A DNA stretch of 64,000 nt from Mangrovibacter yixingensis (GCF_020523985.1 NZ_JAIVKM010000001.1:620001-684000); one strand, 5' to 3'; shown: positions 16,760 through 27,758, numbered from the stretch's first letter. The notes: a model not told the origin generated them from the sequence alone. A program made the numbers and translations.

Positions 16760-18145
16760 GTGAATACCCGAAAACACCTTCGTACAGGCAGTGACCCACG
16801 CTCTCAGCCTGACTATATCGCTCTGCGCGATGAAATGATGAAACTCACTCACCCCGCCCGGCCCGATGTGAATTGGCACAATGCCGAAATACGCTGCCTT
16901 CGGTTATTTGAACATAACGGCGTAGAGCTACAAAGTGCGGCATGGTACACCCTTGCACGTATGCACATTGCTGGCGTAGCTGGCATGAATGAAGGGCTTG
17001 CTTTGATTAATGCATTAGCCGCTCACCAGTGGTCAGTGATGTGGCCTGTGAGTATTCATGTGCGTATGGAAATCATTACTGGCCTTAACCAGCGGCTACA
17101 GGCTGTTTTTCGCACCCAGAGCTACCGCGACCCGGATGACCTTGCTGAACTCTACCAGGCGCAACAAGCACTGGCTGAACTCAGCGAGACACTTGGTCGC
17201 CATGAACTTAAACAAACAAGCCAACTGGATGTACTGCAGCAACAGATAACACAGGTCATTATCCGGCTGGAGAATTTGCCGCCTGGCGCGCAATCTGCTC
17301 AGGGAATAGTGTTGCCTGCTCAGGCAGTCAGTTCGTTTGCTGAACCCTTGCGCCCGTCCCCGGAGCGTTTGGTTTACATTGTTCCCCATGAACCAACAGT
17401 GGGTGTTGATATACAGCCACACCCAGGGAAATTGAAGCATAGAAATGTAGGGATGTTTCTGGCTGGGGCTGGCACTGCGTTAATGTTGAGTGGCATCGCT
17501 GTCTGGGGATGGGATTACCTGAATACACAGCCCATGGCTCTGGCGCAACTGAAAGCTTCACTTACTCCATTGCCAGGGGCTGTACCAAAAGAACAGAGAG
17601 TGGCTTTGAGCCAGTACGTGGGAGCAAAACGCAAGGGTAGTGAAACACTGAAGGAACAAACCCGTGAACAACTCAACTGGTTGGCAACGTTGCCACCAGA
17701 TTGGCAGCACCAATACTCCCGGCAGCTACTATCGCAGGCTACATTTTTGTTGCCATACAATACGGCTATGGAACAGATGACGCGAGACTGGCAACAACAG
17801 GCCGAAGCAAATGCTCTGACTTTGTCACAGCTAAACGGCTGGCAAGAAGGTATGGCAAAACTAGAACATCTTGCTGACAAGCTTAATACCCTGGATGAGA
17901 AGCGTGGCAAGTACATGACTGTCAGTGAGCTAAAGTCACAAGTTTTTGGCATTACAGAAGCTTTCCGCCAGCATCTTCCTGCTGAAGAACGGTTGCGCCA
18001 GTTGATACAGGCAGGTGATTCCGGCATCCAACATGGTGCTTTACAGTTGCAAACCGAACTGCACATCAGGCAACTTCTTTACCGCTATAACCTGATAAAC
18101 ATGCACCTGGAAAGCCCGGTTACCGGAACAAGTGGAAAACAATAA
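16760..18145 (+). CDS. VasL-like, membrane-anchored TssA paralogue (TagA type)
   Basis: 461 residues from GTG 16760. The N-terminal ~150 residues form an ImpA-type helical domain ('AAWYTLARMHIAGVAGMNEGLALI'). A Pro-rich linker precedes a hydrophobic segment at about 234-253 ('GMFLAGAGTALMLSGIAVWGW'), and a helical C-terminal half follows. This is the layout of VasL/TagA-type proteins, which in other T6SSs act at the distal end of the sheath at the membrane. No GTG-independent start with a better ribosome site is visible. It is the last gene of the T6SS block and is followed by a strong terminator. Confidence 0.8.
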   Translation: MNTRKHLRTGSDPRSQPDYIALRDEMMKLTHPARPDVNWHNAEIRCLRLFEHNGVELQSAAWYTLARMHIAGVAGMNEGLALINALAAHQWSVMWPVSIHVRMEIITGLNQRLQAVFRTQSYRDPDDLAELYQAQQALAELSETLGRHELKQTSQLDVLQQQITQVIIRLENLPPGAQSAQGIVLPAQAVSSFAEPLRPSPERLVYIVPHEPTVGVDIQPHPGKLKHRNVGMFLAGAGTALMLSGIAVWGWDYLNTQPMALAQLKASLTPLPGAVPKEQRVALSQYVGAKRKGSETLKEQTREQLNWLATLPPDWQHQYSRQLLSQATFLLPYNTAMEQMTRDWQQQAEANALTLSQLNGWQEGMAKLEHLADKLNTLDEKRGKYMTVSELKSQVFGITEAFRQHLPAEERLRQLIQAGDSGIQHGALQLQTELHIRQLLYRYNLINMHLESPVTGTSGKQ

Positions 18146-18194
18146 CGGCGTGAGGTTGCAGTGGAAGTCAGTAACCTTAACAACCGGTTATACA

Positions 18195-18228
18195 AAAAAT
18201 AAAGCCCCAGTTCAGGGGCTTTATTTTT
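18195..18228. terminator. Bidirectional terminator between the T6SS block and gltA
   Basis: AAAGCCCC (18201-18208) pairs with GGGGCTTT (18215-18222) around a 6-base loop. The stem extends into A-rich and T-rich flanks, giving a U-tract on both strands. It ends both the T6SS operon (+) and gltA (-). Confidence 0.9.
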
Positions 18229-18259
18229 GTTTCCACAACAGCAGGCAAAAAGGTTTGCC

Positions 18260-19546
18260 TTAGTGGGACGATAAATCCGACGTAAAGTCACGCTTGGCAT
18301 AGCCGGTATACAACTGGCGAGGACGAGCAATTTTCAAGCCCTCTGCATGCATTTCGCTCCAGTGAGCAATCCAGCCTACAGTACGCGCCATTGCAAAGAT
18401 AACAGTAAACATTGAAGACGGAATCCCCATCGCTTTGAGGATAATGCCCGAATAGAAGTCAACATTCGGGTACAGTTTACGTTCAATGAAGTATGGGTCG
18501 TTCAGTGCAATGTGTTCTAACTCCATTGCCACTTCCAGCAGGTCATCTTTCATGCCCAGCTCTTTGAGCACTTCATGGCAGGTTTCACGCATAACTGTTG
18601 CCCGAGGATCGTAGTTTTTATAAACACGATGCCCAAAGCCCATCAGGCGGAAAGAGTCATTTTTGTCTTTCGCACGGCGAACAAATTCTGGAATGTGCTC
18701 TTTCGCGCTAATCTCTTCGAGCATTTTCAGGCAGGCTTCGTTCGCACCACCGTGAGCAGGCCCCCAAAGTGATGCAATACCTGCAGCAATACAGGCGAAG
18801 GGGTTAGCACCAGAAGAGCCTGCAGTACGTACTGTTGACGTTGAGGCGTTCTGCTCGTGGTCTGCATGGAGAATCAGAATGCGGTCCATCGCGCGTTCCA
18901 ACACCGGGTTAACTTCATAAGTTTCACACGGTGTGGCGAACATCATATGCAGGAAGTTACCAGCATAGGAGAGGTCATTACGTGGGTAAACGAAAGGCTG
19001 CCCGATGGAATACTTGTAACACATCGCCGCCACGGTTGGCATTTTGGACAGTAAGCGGAACGCCGCGATTTCACGGTGACGAGGAATATTGACGTCCAGT
19101 GAATCATGGTAAAACGCCGCCAGAGCACCGGTTACACCGCACATTACAGCCATGGGGTGAGAGTCACGACGAAAACCATGGAACAGGCGAGTAATCTGTT
19201 CATGGATCATGGTATGACGGGTAACTATTGTTTTAAACTCATCATATTGTTCCTGTGTAGGTTTTTCTCCGTACAACAGGATATAACAGACTTCCAGATA
19301 GTTGGAATTTGTTGCCAACTGATCGATGGGGAAACCGCGGTGCAGCAAAATACCTTCATCGCCATCAATAAAGGTTATTTTAGATTCACAGGATGCGGTT
19401 GAGGTGAATCCAGGGTCAAAAGTAAAAACCCCTTTTGAACCAAGGCTACGGATATCGATAACATCCTGGCCCAGGGTGCCTTGTAGCACGTCCAGCTCAG
19501 CGACAGAGCCCCCTTCGAGGGTTAGGTTTGCTTTTTTATCAGCCAT
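18260..19546 (-). CDS. gltA: Citrate synthase (type II, NADH-sensitive)
   Basis: 428 residues. It condenses oxaloacetate and acetyl-CoA to citrate, the entry step of the TCA cycle. The ligand-binding and catalytic histidines are in '[12 protein letters not shown]' and '[15 protein letters not shown]', and the catalytic Asp in '[10 protein letters not shown]'. The N-terminal ~50-residue beta domain typical of the hexameric, NADH-inhibited Gram-negative enzyme is present. It is divergent from sdhCDAB as in E. coli. Confidence 0.97.
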   Translation of the reverse strand: MADKKANLTLEGGSVAELDVLQGTLGQDVIDIRSLGSKGVFTFDPGFTSTASCESKITFIDGDEGILLHRGFPIDQLATNSNYLEVCYILLYGEKPTQEQYDEFKTIVTRHTMIHEQITRLFHGFRRDSHPMAVMCGVTGALAAFYHDSLDVNIPRHREIAAFRLLSKMPTVAAMCYKYSIGQPFVYPRNDLSYAGNFLHMMFATPCETYEVNPVLERAMDRILILHADHEQNASTSTVRTAGSSGANPFACIAAGIASLWGPAHGGANEACLKMLEEISAKEHIPEFVRRAKDKNDSFRLMGFGHRVYKNYDPRATVMRETCHEVLKELGMKDDLLEVAMELEHIALNDPYFIERKLYPNVDFYSGIILKAMGIPSSMFTVIFAMARTVGWIAHWSEMHAEGLKIARPRQLYTGYAKRDFTSDLSSH

Positions 19547-19945
19547 TTACGGTCTCCTTAGCGCCTTATTGCGTAAGACTGCGGCTTTACCAGTTTGCTT
19601 TCATGGCCAGGTTGAAGTTTACCAGTTTGTTATATCAGCTCTCGTCTCTGTTTTTAGAGGATATGACCAGGGTACAGAGCGATGGGCGCTTGCAGGTAAC
19701 CATTCAGACCGTGGTGAAACAACAGCAAATCAGGGTGTTAGCAGTCAGTATCATAAATCTTTATATCACTAATAACTGTCCTGACTACTGCGGTCAATAC
19801 CGACACACTGTTACATAACTTATTCTCAGGTGAAAGAGTGACCCTATAACTTTTGCGAATTATACGGCGTTTTCGGTGATGGATGTAACAATAATGTTTA
19901 AATTTTGTCAAATCAGATAATTAAAATTTAAATAATTGTTGTTAT

Positions 19946-19961
19946 CGTGATCCTGTTCACT
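19946..19961. promoter_or_regulatory. CRP-like site upstream of sdhC
   Basis: CGTGA-N6-TCACT, eight of the ten conserved positions of the CRP palindrome TGTGA-N6-TCACA. It lies about 60 bases upstream of the -10 element. Confidence 0.6.
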
Positions 19962-19998
19962 GTTCCAGCCAAAAACACACAAACTATTTGTAGGTTAA

Positions 19999-20027
19999 TT
20001 GTAATGATATTGTGAACATCCTATACT
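19999..20027 (+). promoter_or_regulatory. sdhC promoter
   Basis: TTGTAA (-35, 19999-20004), 17-base spacer, TATACT (-10, 20022-20027). The surrounding sequence closely resembles the mapped E. coli sdh promoter. Confidence 0.75.
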
Positions 20028-20201
20028 GCCGCCAGGTCTCCGGAACATACTGCTCCCGCGAGCCACCCAGCGTAGTACTCGTCATTTTAGCACCTGGAAG
20101 CAGTTGTTTTACATGACGCTGAGTTATAGAAAACCACGCTGTCTGACCGCCTGCAGACCGGAGGAAGGAATAATAAAAACAGCATGTGGGCGCTATTCAT
20201 A

Positions 20202-20588
20202 ATGAAAAATGTGAAAAAACAAAGACCTGTTAATCTGGATCTGGCTACGATCCGATTTCCCGTCACCGCAATTGCTTCCATCCTCCACCGCGTTTCCGGC
20301 GTGATCACCTTCGTGGCGGTCGGCATTCTGCTTTGGTTGCTGGGGCTATCCCTTTCTTCACCCGAAGGCTTCCTGGTTGCTTCATCAATTATGGACAGCT
20401 TTATCGTTAAATTCATCATGTGGGGCATTCTTACTGCACTGGCTTACCATGTTGTCGGTGGGATTCGTCATATGCTGATGGACTTTGGTTACCTGGAAGA
20501 AACCTTAGAGGCAGGGAAGCGTACTGCCAACATCGGTTTCGGTATTACTGTCGTGCTTTCTATTCTTGCAGGAGTTCTCGTATGGTAA
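20202..20588 (+). CDS. sdhC: Succinate dehydrogenase cytochrome b556 subunit
   Basis: 128 residues, three membrane helices, with the ubiquinone- and haem-binding region '[13 protein letters not shown]' and '[18 protein letters not shown]' (haem ligand His). The ATG at 20202 matches the usual N-terminus (M-K-N-V-K-K-Q-R-P). An in-frame ATG at 20184 would add six residues and is not favoured. It anchors SdhAB in the inner membrane and overlaps sdhD by 7 bases. Confidence 0.96.
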   Translation: MKNVKKQRPVNLDLATIRFPVTAIASILHRVSGVITFVAVGILLWLLGLSLSSPEGFLVASSIMDSFIVKFIMWGILTALAYHVVGGIRHMLMDFGYLEETLEAGKRTANIGFGITVVLSILAGVLVW

Positions 20589-20929
20589 GCAACGCCTCTG
20601 CGCTTGGTCGTAATGGTGTGCACGACTATATTTTGGTGCGTGCAACTGCGATTATCATGGCGCTCTATATCGTCTATATGGTTGGTTTCTTCGCAACCAG
20701 TGGTGAACTGACCTGGCAAATCTGGACGGGTTTCTTCGCTTCCGCTTTCACAAAAGTATTCACCTTGCTGGCACTTTTTTCTGTGCTCATCCATGCCTGG
20801 ATTGGCATGTGGCAGGTGTTAACCGACTACGTTAAACCACTGGCTATTCGCCTTGTCCTGCAACTTGCCATTGTTGCAGCGCTGGTGGTTTACGTCATTT
20901 ATGGGTTCGTTGTGGTGTGGGGTGTGTAA
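20582..20929 (+). CDS. sdhD: Succinate dehydrogenase membrane anchor subunit
   Basis: 115 residues, three membrane helices. '[19 protein letters not shown]' includes the quinone-site Tyr/Asp region. The start ATG overlaps the end of sdhC by 7 bases, and the stop shares a base with the sdhA start (TAATG). With SdhC it binds haem b and ubiquinone. Confidence 0.96.
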   Translation: MVSNASALGRNGVHDYILVRATAIIMALYIVYMVGFFATSGELTWQIWTGFFASAFTKVFTLLALFSVLIHAWIGMWQVLTDYVKPLAIRLVLQLAIVAALVVYVIYGFVVVWGV

Positions 20930-22695
20930 TGAAATTGCCAGTCAGAGAGTTTGATGCAGTGGTTATTGGTGCAGGTGGCGCAGGTATGCGTGCTGCACTG
21001 CAAATTTCCCAGTCAGGGCAAACTTGTGCTCTGCTGTCCAAAGTATTTCCTACTCGCTCCCATACGGTATCTGCGCAAGGGGGCATTACGGTCGCATTAG
21101 GCAATTCCCATGAAGATAACTGGGAATGGCACATGTACGACACCGTGAAAGGTTCTGATTACATTGGTGACCAGGACGCAATTGAATATATGTGCAAAAC
21201 CGGCCCTGAAGCGATTCTTGAGCTGGAGCATATGGGTTTACCTTTTTCTCGCCTTGATGATGGGCGTATTTATCAGCGTCCGTTCGGTGGCCAGTCTAAG
21301 AATTTTGGTGGTGAGCAGGCAGCACGTACTGCGGCAGCAGCAGACCGTACTGGCCACGCTTTGTTGCATACGCTGTATCAACAAAATTTGAAAAACCACA
21401 CGACTATTTTTTCTGAATGGTATGCCCTGGATCTGGTGAAAAACCAGGATGGCTCCGTGGTGGGTTGTACCGCACTGTGTATTGAAACCGGCGAAGTTGT
21501 TTACTTTAAAGCCCGTGCCACAGTGCTGGCAACTGGCGGCGCAGGCCGTATCTACCAGTCCACTACCAATGCGCACATTAATACCGGCGATGGTGTCGGT
21601 ATGGCAATGCGTGCAGGCGTACCTGTACAGGATATGGAAATGTGGCAGTTCCACCCAACCGGTATCGCCGGGGCAGGGGTTCTTGTCACTGAAGGTTGCC
21701 GTGGTGAAGGCGGTTACTTATTGAATAAACATGGCGAACGTTTCATGGAACGTTATGCGCCAAATGCCAAAGACCTTGCCGGTCGTGATGTGGTTGCCCG
21801 CTCAATCATGATTGAAATCCGTGAAGGTCGCGGTTGCGATGGCCCGTGGGGCCCGCATGCAAAACTCAAACTCGATCACTTAGGTAAAGATGTCCTTGAA
21901 TCCCGCCTGCCTGGTATTCTTGAACTGTCACGTACCTTTGCACACGTCGACCCGGTAAAAGAACCTATCCCCGTTATTCCTACTTGCCACTACATGATGG
22001 GTGGAATCCCCACCAAAGTAACGGGCCAGGCGCTTACCGTGAATGAAAAAGGTGAGGATGTTGTTATTCCGGGCCTGTTTGCCGTTGGTGAGATTGCCTG
22101 TGTGTCTGTTCATGGTGCTAACCGTCTGGGTGGCAACTCGCTGCTGGACCTTGTGGTATTCGGCCGTGCGGCAGGTATGCATCTGCAGGAATCCATAAAT
22201 GAACAGGGTGCGCTGCGTGATGCAAGTGAGTCTGATGTGGAAGCCTCCCTTGAGCGCATGAATCGCTGGAACAATAACCGCACAGGTGAAGACCCGGTGG
22301 TTATCCGCAAAGCATTACAAGAATGCATGCAGCACAATTTCTCCGTATTCCGCGAAGGTGATGCTATGGCGAAAGGCCTGGAAGACCTCAAAGGTATTCG
22401 TGAGCGCCTGCAAAATGCACGTCTTGATGATACGTCGAGTGAGTTTAATACCCAGCGAGTGGAATGCCTTGAGCTGGATAACCTCATGGAAACAGCGTTC
22501 GCCACCGCTATGTCGGCTAACTTCCGTACTGAAAGCCGTGGCGCACACAGCCGCTTCGATTTCCCTGAACGTGATGACGAGAACTGGTTGTGTCACTCCT
22601 TGTACTTGCCAGAAAGTGAATCCATGGTGCGCCGTAAGGTGAATATGGAACCTAAATTGCGCCCGGCGTTCCCGCCGAAGGTACGTACTTACTGA
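20929..22695 (+). CDS. sdhA: Succinate dehydrogenase flavoprotein subunit
   Basis: 588 residues. It oxidises succinate to fumarate and passes electrons to SdhB. FAD-binding '[14 protein letters not shown]' lies at the N-terminus, the covalent-FAD histidine is in 'SHTVSAQGG', and substrate-site residues are in 'HPTGIAG' and 'HYMMGGIPT'. The start at 20929 (MKLPVREFD) is preferred over the GTG four codons upstream, because it matches the family N-terminus and the TAATG coupling with sdhD. Confidence 0.98.
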   Translation: MKLPVREFDAVVIGAGGAGMRAALQISQSGQTCALLSKVFPTRSHTVSAQGGITVALGNSHEDNWEWHMYDTVKGSDYIGDQDAIEYMCKTGPEAILELEHMGLPFSRLDDGRIYQRPFGGQSKNFGGEQAARTAAAADRTGHALLHTLYQQNLKNHTTIFSEWYALDLVKNQDGSVVGCTALCIETGEVVYFKARATVLATGGAGRIYQSTTNAHINTGDGVGMAMRAGVPVQDMEMWQFHPTGIAGAGVLVTEGCRGEGGYLLNKHGERFMERYAPNAKDLAGRDVVARSIMIEIREGRGCDGPWGPHAKLKLDHLGKDVLESRLPGILELSRTFAHVDPVKEPIPVIPTCHYMMGGIPTKVTGQALTVNEKGEDVVIPGLFAVGEIACVSVHGANRLGGNSLLDLVVFGRAAGMHLQESINEQGALRDASESDVEASLERMNRWNNNRTGEDPVVIRKALQECMQHNFSVFREGDAMAKGLEDLKGIRERLQNARLDDTSSEFNTQRVECLELDNLMETAFATAMSANFRTESRGAHSRFDFPERDDENWLCHSLYLPESESMVRRKVNMEPKLRPAFPPKVRTY

Positions 22696-22711
22696 TTGCG
22701 GAGACAAGGTG

Positions 22712-23428
22712 ATGAAACTCGAATTTTCAGTCTATCGTTATAACCCAGATGTTGACGATGCCCCGCGCATGCAGGATTACACGCTGGAAGCGGACGAAGG
22801 GCGAGACATGATGTTGCTGGATGCGTTAATCCAGTTGAAAGAAAAAGATCCTACGCTTTCTTTCCGCCGCTCCTGCCGTGAAGGTGTGTGTGGTTCTGAC
22901 GGCATGAATATGAATGGCAAAAATGGCCTGGCCTGTATCACTCCCATTTCAGCATTGCGTAACGGTAATCAAAAAATTGTGATCCGCCCGTTACCTGGGT
23001 TACCCGTTGTGCGTGATCTGGTTGTGGACATGGGGCAGTTCTATACTCAATATGAGAAGATTAAGCCTTACCTGTTGAATAATGGGAAAAATCCACCGGC
23101 GAGAGAGCATTTACAGTCACCAGAACAGCGAGAAAAACTCGATGGGCTGTACGAATGTATTTTATGTGCATGCTGTTCAACATCCTGCCCATCATTCTGG
23201 TGGAACCCGGATAAATTCATTGGGCCAGCGGGTTTGTTGGCTGCTTATCGTTTCCTGATAGACAGCCGTGATACAGAAACTGATGAACGCCTTGAAGGGT
23301 TGAGTGATGCTTTCAGTGTGTTCCGCTGTCACAGTATTATGAACTGTGTCAGTGTTTGCCCAAAAGGTTTGAACCCAACTCGCGCAATTGGCCATATTAA
23401 GTCGATGTTATTGAAACGTAGTGCATAA
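22712..23428 (+). CDS. sdhB: Succinate dehydrogenase iron-sulfur subunit
   Basis: 238 residues. It carries [2Fe-2S] ligands in 'CREGVCGSDG' plus a downstream Cys, and [4Fe-4S]/[3Fe-4S] ligands in 'CILCACCSTSCP' and 'CHSIMNCVSVCP'. It relays electrons from SdhA to quinone. The ATG at 22712 is preferred over the GTG one codon upstream by alignment to the family start. Confidence 0.97.
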   Translation: MKLEFSVYRYNPDVDDAPRMQDYTLEADEGRDMMLLDALIQLKEKDPTLSFRRSCREGVCGSDGMNMNGKNGLACITPISALRNGNQKIVIRPLPGLPVVRDLVVDMGQFYTQYEKIKPYLLNNGKNPPAREHLQSPEQREKLDGLYECILCACCSTSCPSFWWNPDKFIGPAGLLAAYRFLIDSRDTETDERLEGLSDAFSVFRCHSIMNCVSVCPKGLNPTRAIGHIKSMLLKRSA

Positions 23429-23435
23429 TATGAAG

Positions 23436-23458
23436 GGCCGGGAAGTGGTTTCCCGGCC
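23436..23458 (+). terminator. Hairpin after sdhB (attenuator-like)
   Basis: GGCCGGGAA / TTCCCGGCC stem with a short loop, followed by TTTC. It sits between sdhB and sucA in a co-transcribed supra-operon, so it probably reduces read-through rather than ending it. Confidence 0.6.
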
Positions 23459-23469
23459 TTTCAGGAAAT

Positions 23470-23546
23470 CTTTAAAAACTGCCGGTAGCACCTTGCACCG
23501 GGTGTCCTACTCAAAAGGTGCAATTGCGTGAAGACAGTTTTTAAAG
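23470..23546. repeat. Long nested inverted repeat between sdhB and sucA
   Basis: Perfect 12-base arms CTTTAAAAACTG (23470-23481) and CAGTTTTTAAAG (23535-23546), with an inner TTGCACC / GGTGCAA pair. In RNA this makes a long, nearly continuous double-stranded stem. In E. coli the same intergenic region is reported to be cut by RNase III during supra-operon processing. The rest of 23429-23668 has no gene. Confidence 0.75.
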
Positions 23547-23668
23547 GTTCCTTCGCGGGCTATTCAATTATAAAAGCTCGCTGAAAGTGAACCCTGGTAC
23601 GTGCCCCATAAGGGTGTACGATGTAGTTATTACGGCGAAAGTAAGCCTGTAAGGCTTAAGGGATCACG

Positions 23669-26476
23669 ATGCAGAACGGCGCAATGAAAGCCTGGCTGGA
23701 CTCTTCTTACCTGTCTGGTTCCAACCAGACGTGGATAGAACAGCTCTATGAAGACTTCTTAACCGATCCTGACTCAGTGGACGCACACTGGCGCTCCATG
23801 TTCCAGCAGTTGCCAGGAACAGGGGTAAGACCGGATCAATTCCATTCCAAAACACGTGATTATTTTCGTCGTCTGGCGAAGGATGCCTCACGTTACACTT
23901 CCTCAATTACCGACCCTGACACTGATGCTAAGCAGGTAAAAGTCCTGCAGCTCATCAATGCCTACCGCTTTCGCGGTCATCAGCAGGCTAATCTTGACCC
24001 GCTTGGGCTCTGGCAACAAGAGTCGGTACCTGATCTCTCTCCAGCATTTCATCACCTGACGGAAGCTGATTTCCAGGAGAGCTTTAACGTGGGGTCTTTT
24101 GCTATTGGCAAAGACACCATGAAGCTGGGCGACTTAATCGCTGCACTGAAGCAAACCTATTGTGGTTCTATCGGTGCGGAATATATGCATATCACCAACA
24201 CAGAAGAAAAACGCTGGATTCAGCACCGGATTGAATCTGTGGTTGGTCAGCCTTCCTTCTCCACAGAAGAGAAAAAGCGTTTCCTCAGTGAGCTGACAGC
24301 AGCTGAGGGCATGGAGCGTTATCTCGGTGCCAAATTCCCGGGGGCAAAACGCTTCTCGCTGGAAGGTGGCGATGCGCTAATCCCCATGCTTAAAGAACTG
24401 ATTCGCCATGCAGGCAACAGTGGCACCCGCGAAGTGGTACTGGGCATGGCGCACCGTGGGCGTCTTAACGTGCTGGTCAACGTTCTGGGTAAAAAACCGC
24501 AGGATTTGTTTGACGAATTCTCCGGGAAGCATAAAGAGCACCTGGGAACGGGTGATGTGAAATATCACATGGGTTTTTCGTCAGACATTGAAACAGACGG
24601 TGGTTTGGTCCACCTGGCGCTGGCGTTTAACCCTTCTCATCTGGAAATCGTCAGCCCGGTTGTTATCGGTTCAGTGCGTGCGCGCCTTGACCGCCTGGAC
24701 GAACCTGGGAGCAACAAAGTTCTGCCTATCACTATTCATGGTGATGCCGCTGTTGCAGGCCAGGGTGTGGTTCAGGAAACCCTGAACATGTCTAAAGCCC
24801 GTGGTTATGACGTAGGTGGTACAGTTCGTATCGTTATTAATAACCAAATTGGTTTCACCACGTCGAACCCACTGGATGCTCGCTCCACACCTTATTGTAC
24901 GGATATCGGGAAAATGGTGCAGGCACCTATTTTCCACGTGAATGCGGATGACCCGGAAGCAGTGGCATTTGTGACCCGTCTTGCGCTGGATTACCGCAAT
25001 ACTTTCCAGCGTGATGTATTTGTTGACCTGGTGTGTTACCGCCGCCATGGGCATAACGAGGCTGATGAACCCAGTGCAACTCAGCCGCTTATGTACCAGA
25101 AAATCAAAAAACACCCAACTCCGCGCAAGCTCTATGCTGACAAACTGGAACAGAACCAGATTGCCACTCTCGAAGATGCTACAGAGCTCGTGAACCTCTA
25201 CCGCGATGCCCTGGATGCTGGTGAGTGTGTGGTGCAAGAGTGGCGTCCGATGAATATGCATTCATTCACCTGGTCTCCTTACCTGAACCACGATTGGGAC
25301 GAAAGCTACCCGAACAAAGTTGATATGAAGCGTTTGCAGGAACTGGCAAAACGCATCAGTACTGTTCCGGATGCTGTAGAAATGCAGTCCCGCGTAGCGA
25401 AGATTTACGGTGATCGTCAGGAAATGGCGGCGGGTAACAAACCGCTCGACTGGGGGGCTGCAGAAAACCTGGCCTATGCCACGATGGTTGACGAAGGCAT
25501 TCCGGTGCGTATTTCTGGCGAAGATGCTGGTCGTGGCACGTTCTTCCATCGCCATGCAGTCATCCACAATCAGACAAACGGTTCGACTTACACGCCACTG
25601 TGCCATGTACATAATGCACAAGGGACTTTCCGTGTATGGGATTCCGTTTTATCGGAAGAAGCCGTACTGGCTTTCGAATATGGTTACGCAACAGCAGAGC
25701 CTCGTACCCTCACTATTTGGGAAGCACAATTTGGTGACTTTGCTAATGGTGCTCAGGTAGTCATTGACCAGTTCATCAGTTCTGGTGAACAGAAATGGGG
25801 CCGGATGTGTGGTTTGGTAATGTTGTTGCCTCATGGCTATGAAGGGCAGGGGCCAGAACACTCTTCTGCTCGCCTGGAGCGTTATCTGCAACTGTGCGCT
25901 GAGCAAAATATGCAAGTGTGTGTACCGTCCACACCAGCACAGGTTTACCATATGCTGCGCCGTCAGGCATTGCGTGGCATGCGCCGGCCGCTGATAGTGA
26001 TGTCACCCAAATCATTGCTACGCCATCCACTGGCTATTTCCAGCCTGGATGAACTGGCAAACGGAACTTTCCAGCCAGCTATTGGTGAAATTGATGATAT
26101 CGATCCACAGGCCGTGAAGCGTGTGGTGATGTGTTCCGGCAAGGTGTACTACGATTTGTTGGAACAACGTCGTAAAAATGATCAACACAATGTGGCGATT
26201 ATTCGTATTGAGCAGTTGTATCCCTTCCCGATCCAAACGGTGCAGGAAGTGCTTAAACGGTTCGCCCATGTACATGACTTTGTCTGGTGTCAGGAAGAGC
26301 CACTGAACCAGGGCGCATGGTATTGCAGCCAGCACCACTTGCGCGAAGTGATACCTTTTGGCTCCGCACTGCGTTACGCAGGGCGTCCGGCGTCGGCATC
26401 ACCTGCCGTCGGGTATATGTCCGTTCACCTTAAACAGCAGCAAGATCTGGTTAATGACGCGCTGAATGTCGAATAG
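23669..26476 (+). CDS. sucA: 2-oxoglutarate dehydrogenase E1 component
   Basis: 935 residues, thiamine-diphosphate-dependent decarboxylase of the 2-oxoglutarate dehydrogenase complex. Visible motifs are 'RFRGHQQANLDPLG', 'GMAHRGRLNVLVN', 'HGDAAVAGQGVVQE' and the central 'GRGTFFHRHAV'. Length and sequence track the E. coli enzyme (933). It is followed after 14 bases by sucB. Confidence 0.98.
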   Translation: MQNGAMKAWLDSSYLSGSNQTWIEQLYEDFLTDPDSVDAHWRSMFQQLPGTGVRPDQFHSKTRDYFRRLAKDASRYTSSITDPDTDAKQVKVLQLINAYRFRGHQQANLDPLGLWQQESVPDLSPAFHHLTEADFQESFNVGSFAIGKDTMKLGDLIAALKQTYCGSIGAEYMHITNTEEKRWIQHRIESVVGQPSFSTEEKKRFLSELTAAEGMERYLGAKFPGAKRFSLEGGDALIPMLKELIRHAGNSGTREVVLGMAHRGRLNVLVNVLGKKPQDLFDEFSGKHKEHLGTGDVKYHMGFSSDIETDGGLVHLALAFNPSHLEIVSPVVIGSVRARLDRLDEPGSNKVLPITIHGDAAVAGQGVVQETLNMSKARGYDVGGTVRIVINNQIGFTTSNPLDARSTPYCTDIGKMVQAPIFHVNADDPEAVAFVTRLALDYRNTFQRDVFVDLVCYRRHGHNEADEPSATQPLMYQKIKKHPTPRKLYADKLEQNQIATLEDATELVNLYRDALDAGECVVQEWRPMNMHSFTWSPYLNHDWDESYPNKVDMKRLQELAKRISTVPDAVEMQSRVAKIYGDRQEMAAGNKPLDWGAAENLAYATMVDEGIPVRISGEDAGRGTFFHRHAVIHNQTNGSTYTPLCHVHNAQGTFRVWDSVLSEEAVLAFEYGYATAEPRTLTIWEAQFGDFANGAQVVIDQFISSGEQKWGRMCGLVMLLPHGYEGQGPEHSSARLERYLQLCAEQNMQVCVPSTPAQVYHMLRRQALRGMRRPLIVMSPKSLLRHPLAISSLDELANGTFQPAIGEIDDIDPQAVKRVVMCSGKVYYDLLEQRRKNDQHNVAIIRIEQLYPFPIQTVQEVLKRFAHVHDFVWCQEEPLNQGAWYCSQHHLREVIPFGSALRYAGRPASASPAVGYMSVHLKQQQDLVNDALNVE

Positions 26477-26490
26477 TTAAAGGATAAATA

Positions 26491-27702
26491 ATGAGTAGCG
26501 TAGATATTCTTGTTCCCGACCTGCCTGAATCCGTTGCCGACGCCACTGTGGCAACCTGGCATAAAAAACCGGGTGACGCGGTAACCCGCGACGAAGTTCT
26601 GGTTGAAATCGAGACTGACAAAGTGGTACTGGAAGTACCAGCATCCGCTGATGGTGTACTGGATGCAGTCCTTGAAGCTGAAGGCACAACAGTGACTTCT
26701 CGTCAGATCCTTGGGCGGCTGCGTGAAGGTAACAGTTCTGGTAAAGAAACCTCGGCCAAAGCAGATGAAAAGGAATCAACACCAGCACAACGCCATACAG
26801 CGGATCTTGAAGAACAAACTAATGACGCGTTAAGCCCTGCTATTCGCCGCCTGTTGAGTGAACACGACCTTGATGCCAGTGCAATCAAAGGAACGGGTGT
26901 GGGTGGGCGTATCACGCGTGAAGATGTTGAAAAACATCTTGCTAAAGCTTCTGCAGCCGCACCGGCGGCTACGGCTCCGGCAGTAGAACCTGTTGCAGGT
27001 AACCGCAGTGAAAAACGTGTTCCAATGACTCGTTTGCGTAAGCGTGTTGCTGAACGTTTGCTGGAAGCGAAAAACTCGACGGCAATGCTGACTACGTTTA
27101 ACGAAGTTAACATGAAGCCGATTATGGATTTGCGTAAACAGTACGGTGAGGCGTTTGAAAAACGCCATGGCATCCGCCTGGGCTTTATGTCTTTCTATGT
27201 GAAAGCCGTCGTCGAGGCTCTGAAGCGTTACCCTGAAGTGAACGCGTCAATTGATGGCGATGATGTGGTTTACCACAACTATTTCGATGTCAGTATGGCG
27301 GTTTCCACACCTCGTGGGTTGGTAACGCCAGTATTACGCGATGTCGATACCCTGGGAATGGCCGATGTCGAAAAACGTATCAAAGAGCTGGCTGTGAAAG
27401 GCCGTGACGGTAAACTTACCGTTGAAGACTTGACCGGTGGTAATTTCACGATTACTAACGGTGGTGTCTTTGGTTCCTTGATGTCCACCCCGATCATTAA
27501 TCCACCGCAAAGCGCCATTCTGGGTATGCATGCCATCAAAGACCGCCCTATGGCGGTAGGCGGTAAAGTAGAAATTCTGCCAATGATGTATTTGGCGCTT
27601 TCTTACGATCACCGTCTGATTGATGGGCGTGAATCCGTCGGCTTCCTGGTGGCAATTAAAGAGATGCTGGAAGACCCGACTCGTCTGCTGCTGGATGTGT
27701 AG
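26491..27702 (+). CDS. sucB: Dihydrolipoyl succinyltransferase (E2)
   Basis: 403 residues. A lipoyl domain comes first (lipoyl-lysine in '[12 protein letters not shown]', ~res 38-49), then a linker, then the E1/E3-binding domain at ~110-147 ('[20 protein letters not shown]'). The C-terminal acyltransferase domain ends in the catalytic '[10 protein letters not shown]'. It transfers the succinyl group to CoA and forms the complex core. Confidence 0.98.
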   Translation: MSSVDILVPDLPESVADATVATWHKKPGDAVTRDEVLVEIETDKVVLEVPASADGVLDAVLEAEGTTVTSRQILGRLREGNSSGKETSAKADEKESTPAQRHTADLEEQTNDALSPAIRRLLSEHDLDASAIKGTGVGGRITREDVEKHLAKASAAAPAATAPAVEPVAGNRSEKRVPMTRLRKRVAERLLEAKNSTAMLTTFNEVNMKPIMDLRKQYGEAFEKRHGIRLGFMSFYVKAVVEALKRYPEVNASIDGDDVVYHNYFDVSMAVSTPRGLVTPVLRDVDTLGMADVEKRIKELAVKGRDGKLTVEDLTGGNFTITNGGVFGSLMSTPIINPPQSAILGMHAIKDRPMAVGGKVEILPMMYLALSYDHRLIDGRESVGFLVAIKEMLEDPTRLLLDV

Positions 27703-27738
27703 TTGTGTGGGGGGATTCCCCCACTCATTGATTACCCG

Positions 27739-27758
27739 GCCACGGCATTTGCCGTGGC
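27739..27758 (+). other. Intercistronic hairpin, sucB-sucC
   Basis: GCCACGGCA / TGCCGTGGC arms separated by only two bases, with no T-run after. It is likely an mRNA stabiliser or processing element between sucAB and sucCD. Confidence 0.55.

Larger units (their letters stand above)
19547..20201. promoter_or_regulatory. gltA-sdhC divergent control region
   Basis: 655 bases without a gene, separating two divergent TCA operons. The part from ~19900 to the sdhC start is recognisably the E. coli sdh control region. It holds AT-rich ArcA-type sequence, a CRP-like site (19946-19961), the sdhC promoter (19999-20027) and a ~170-base leader ending in GGAGGAAGG. The gltA promoter must lie around 19560-19850 on the other strand; I could not assign it with confidence. 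Confidence 0.75.
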
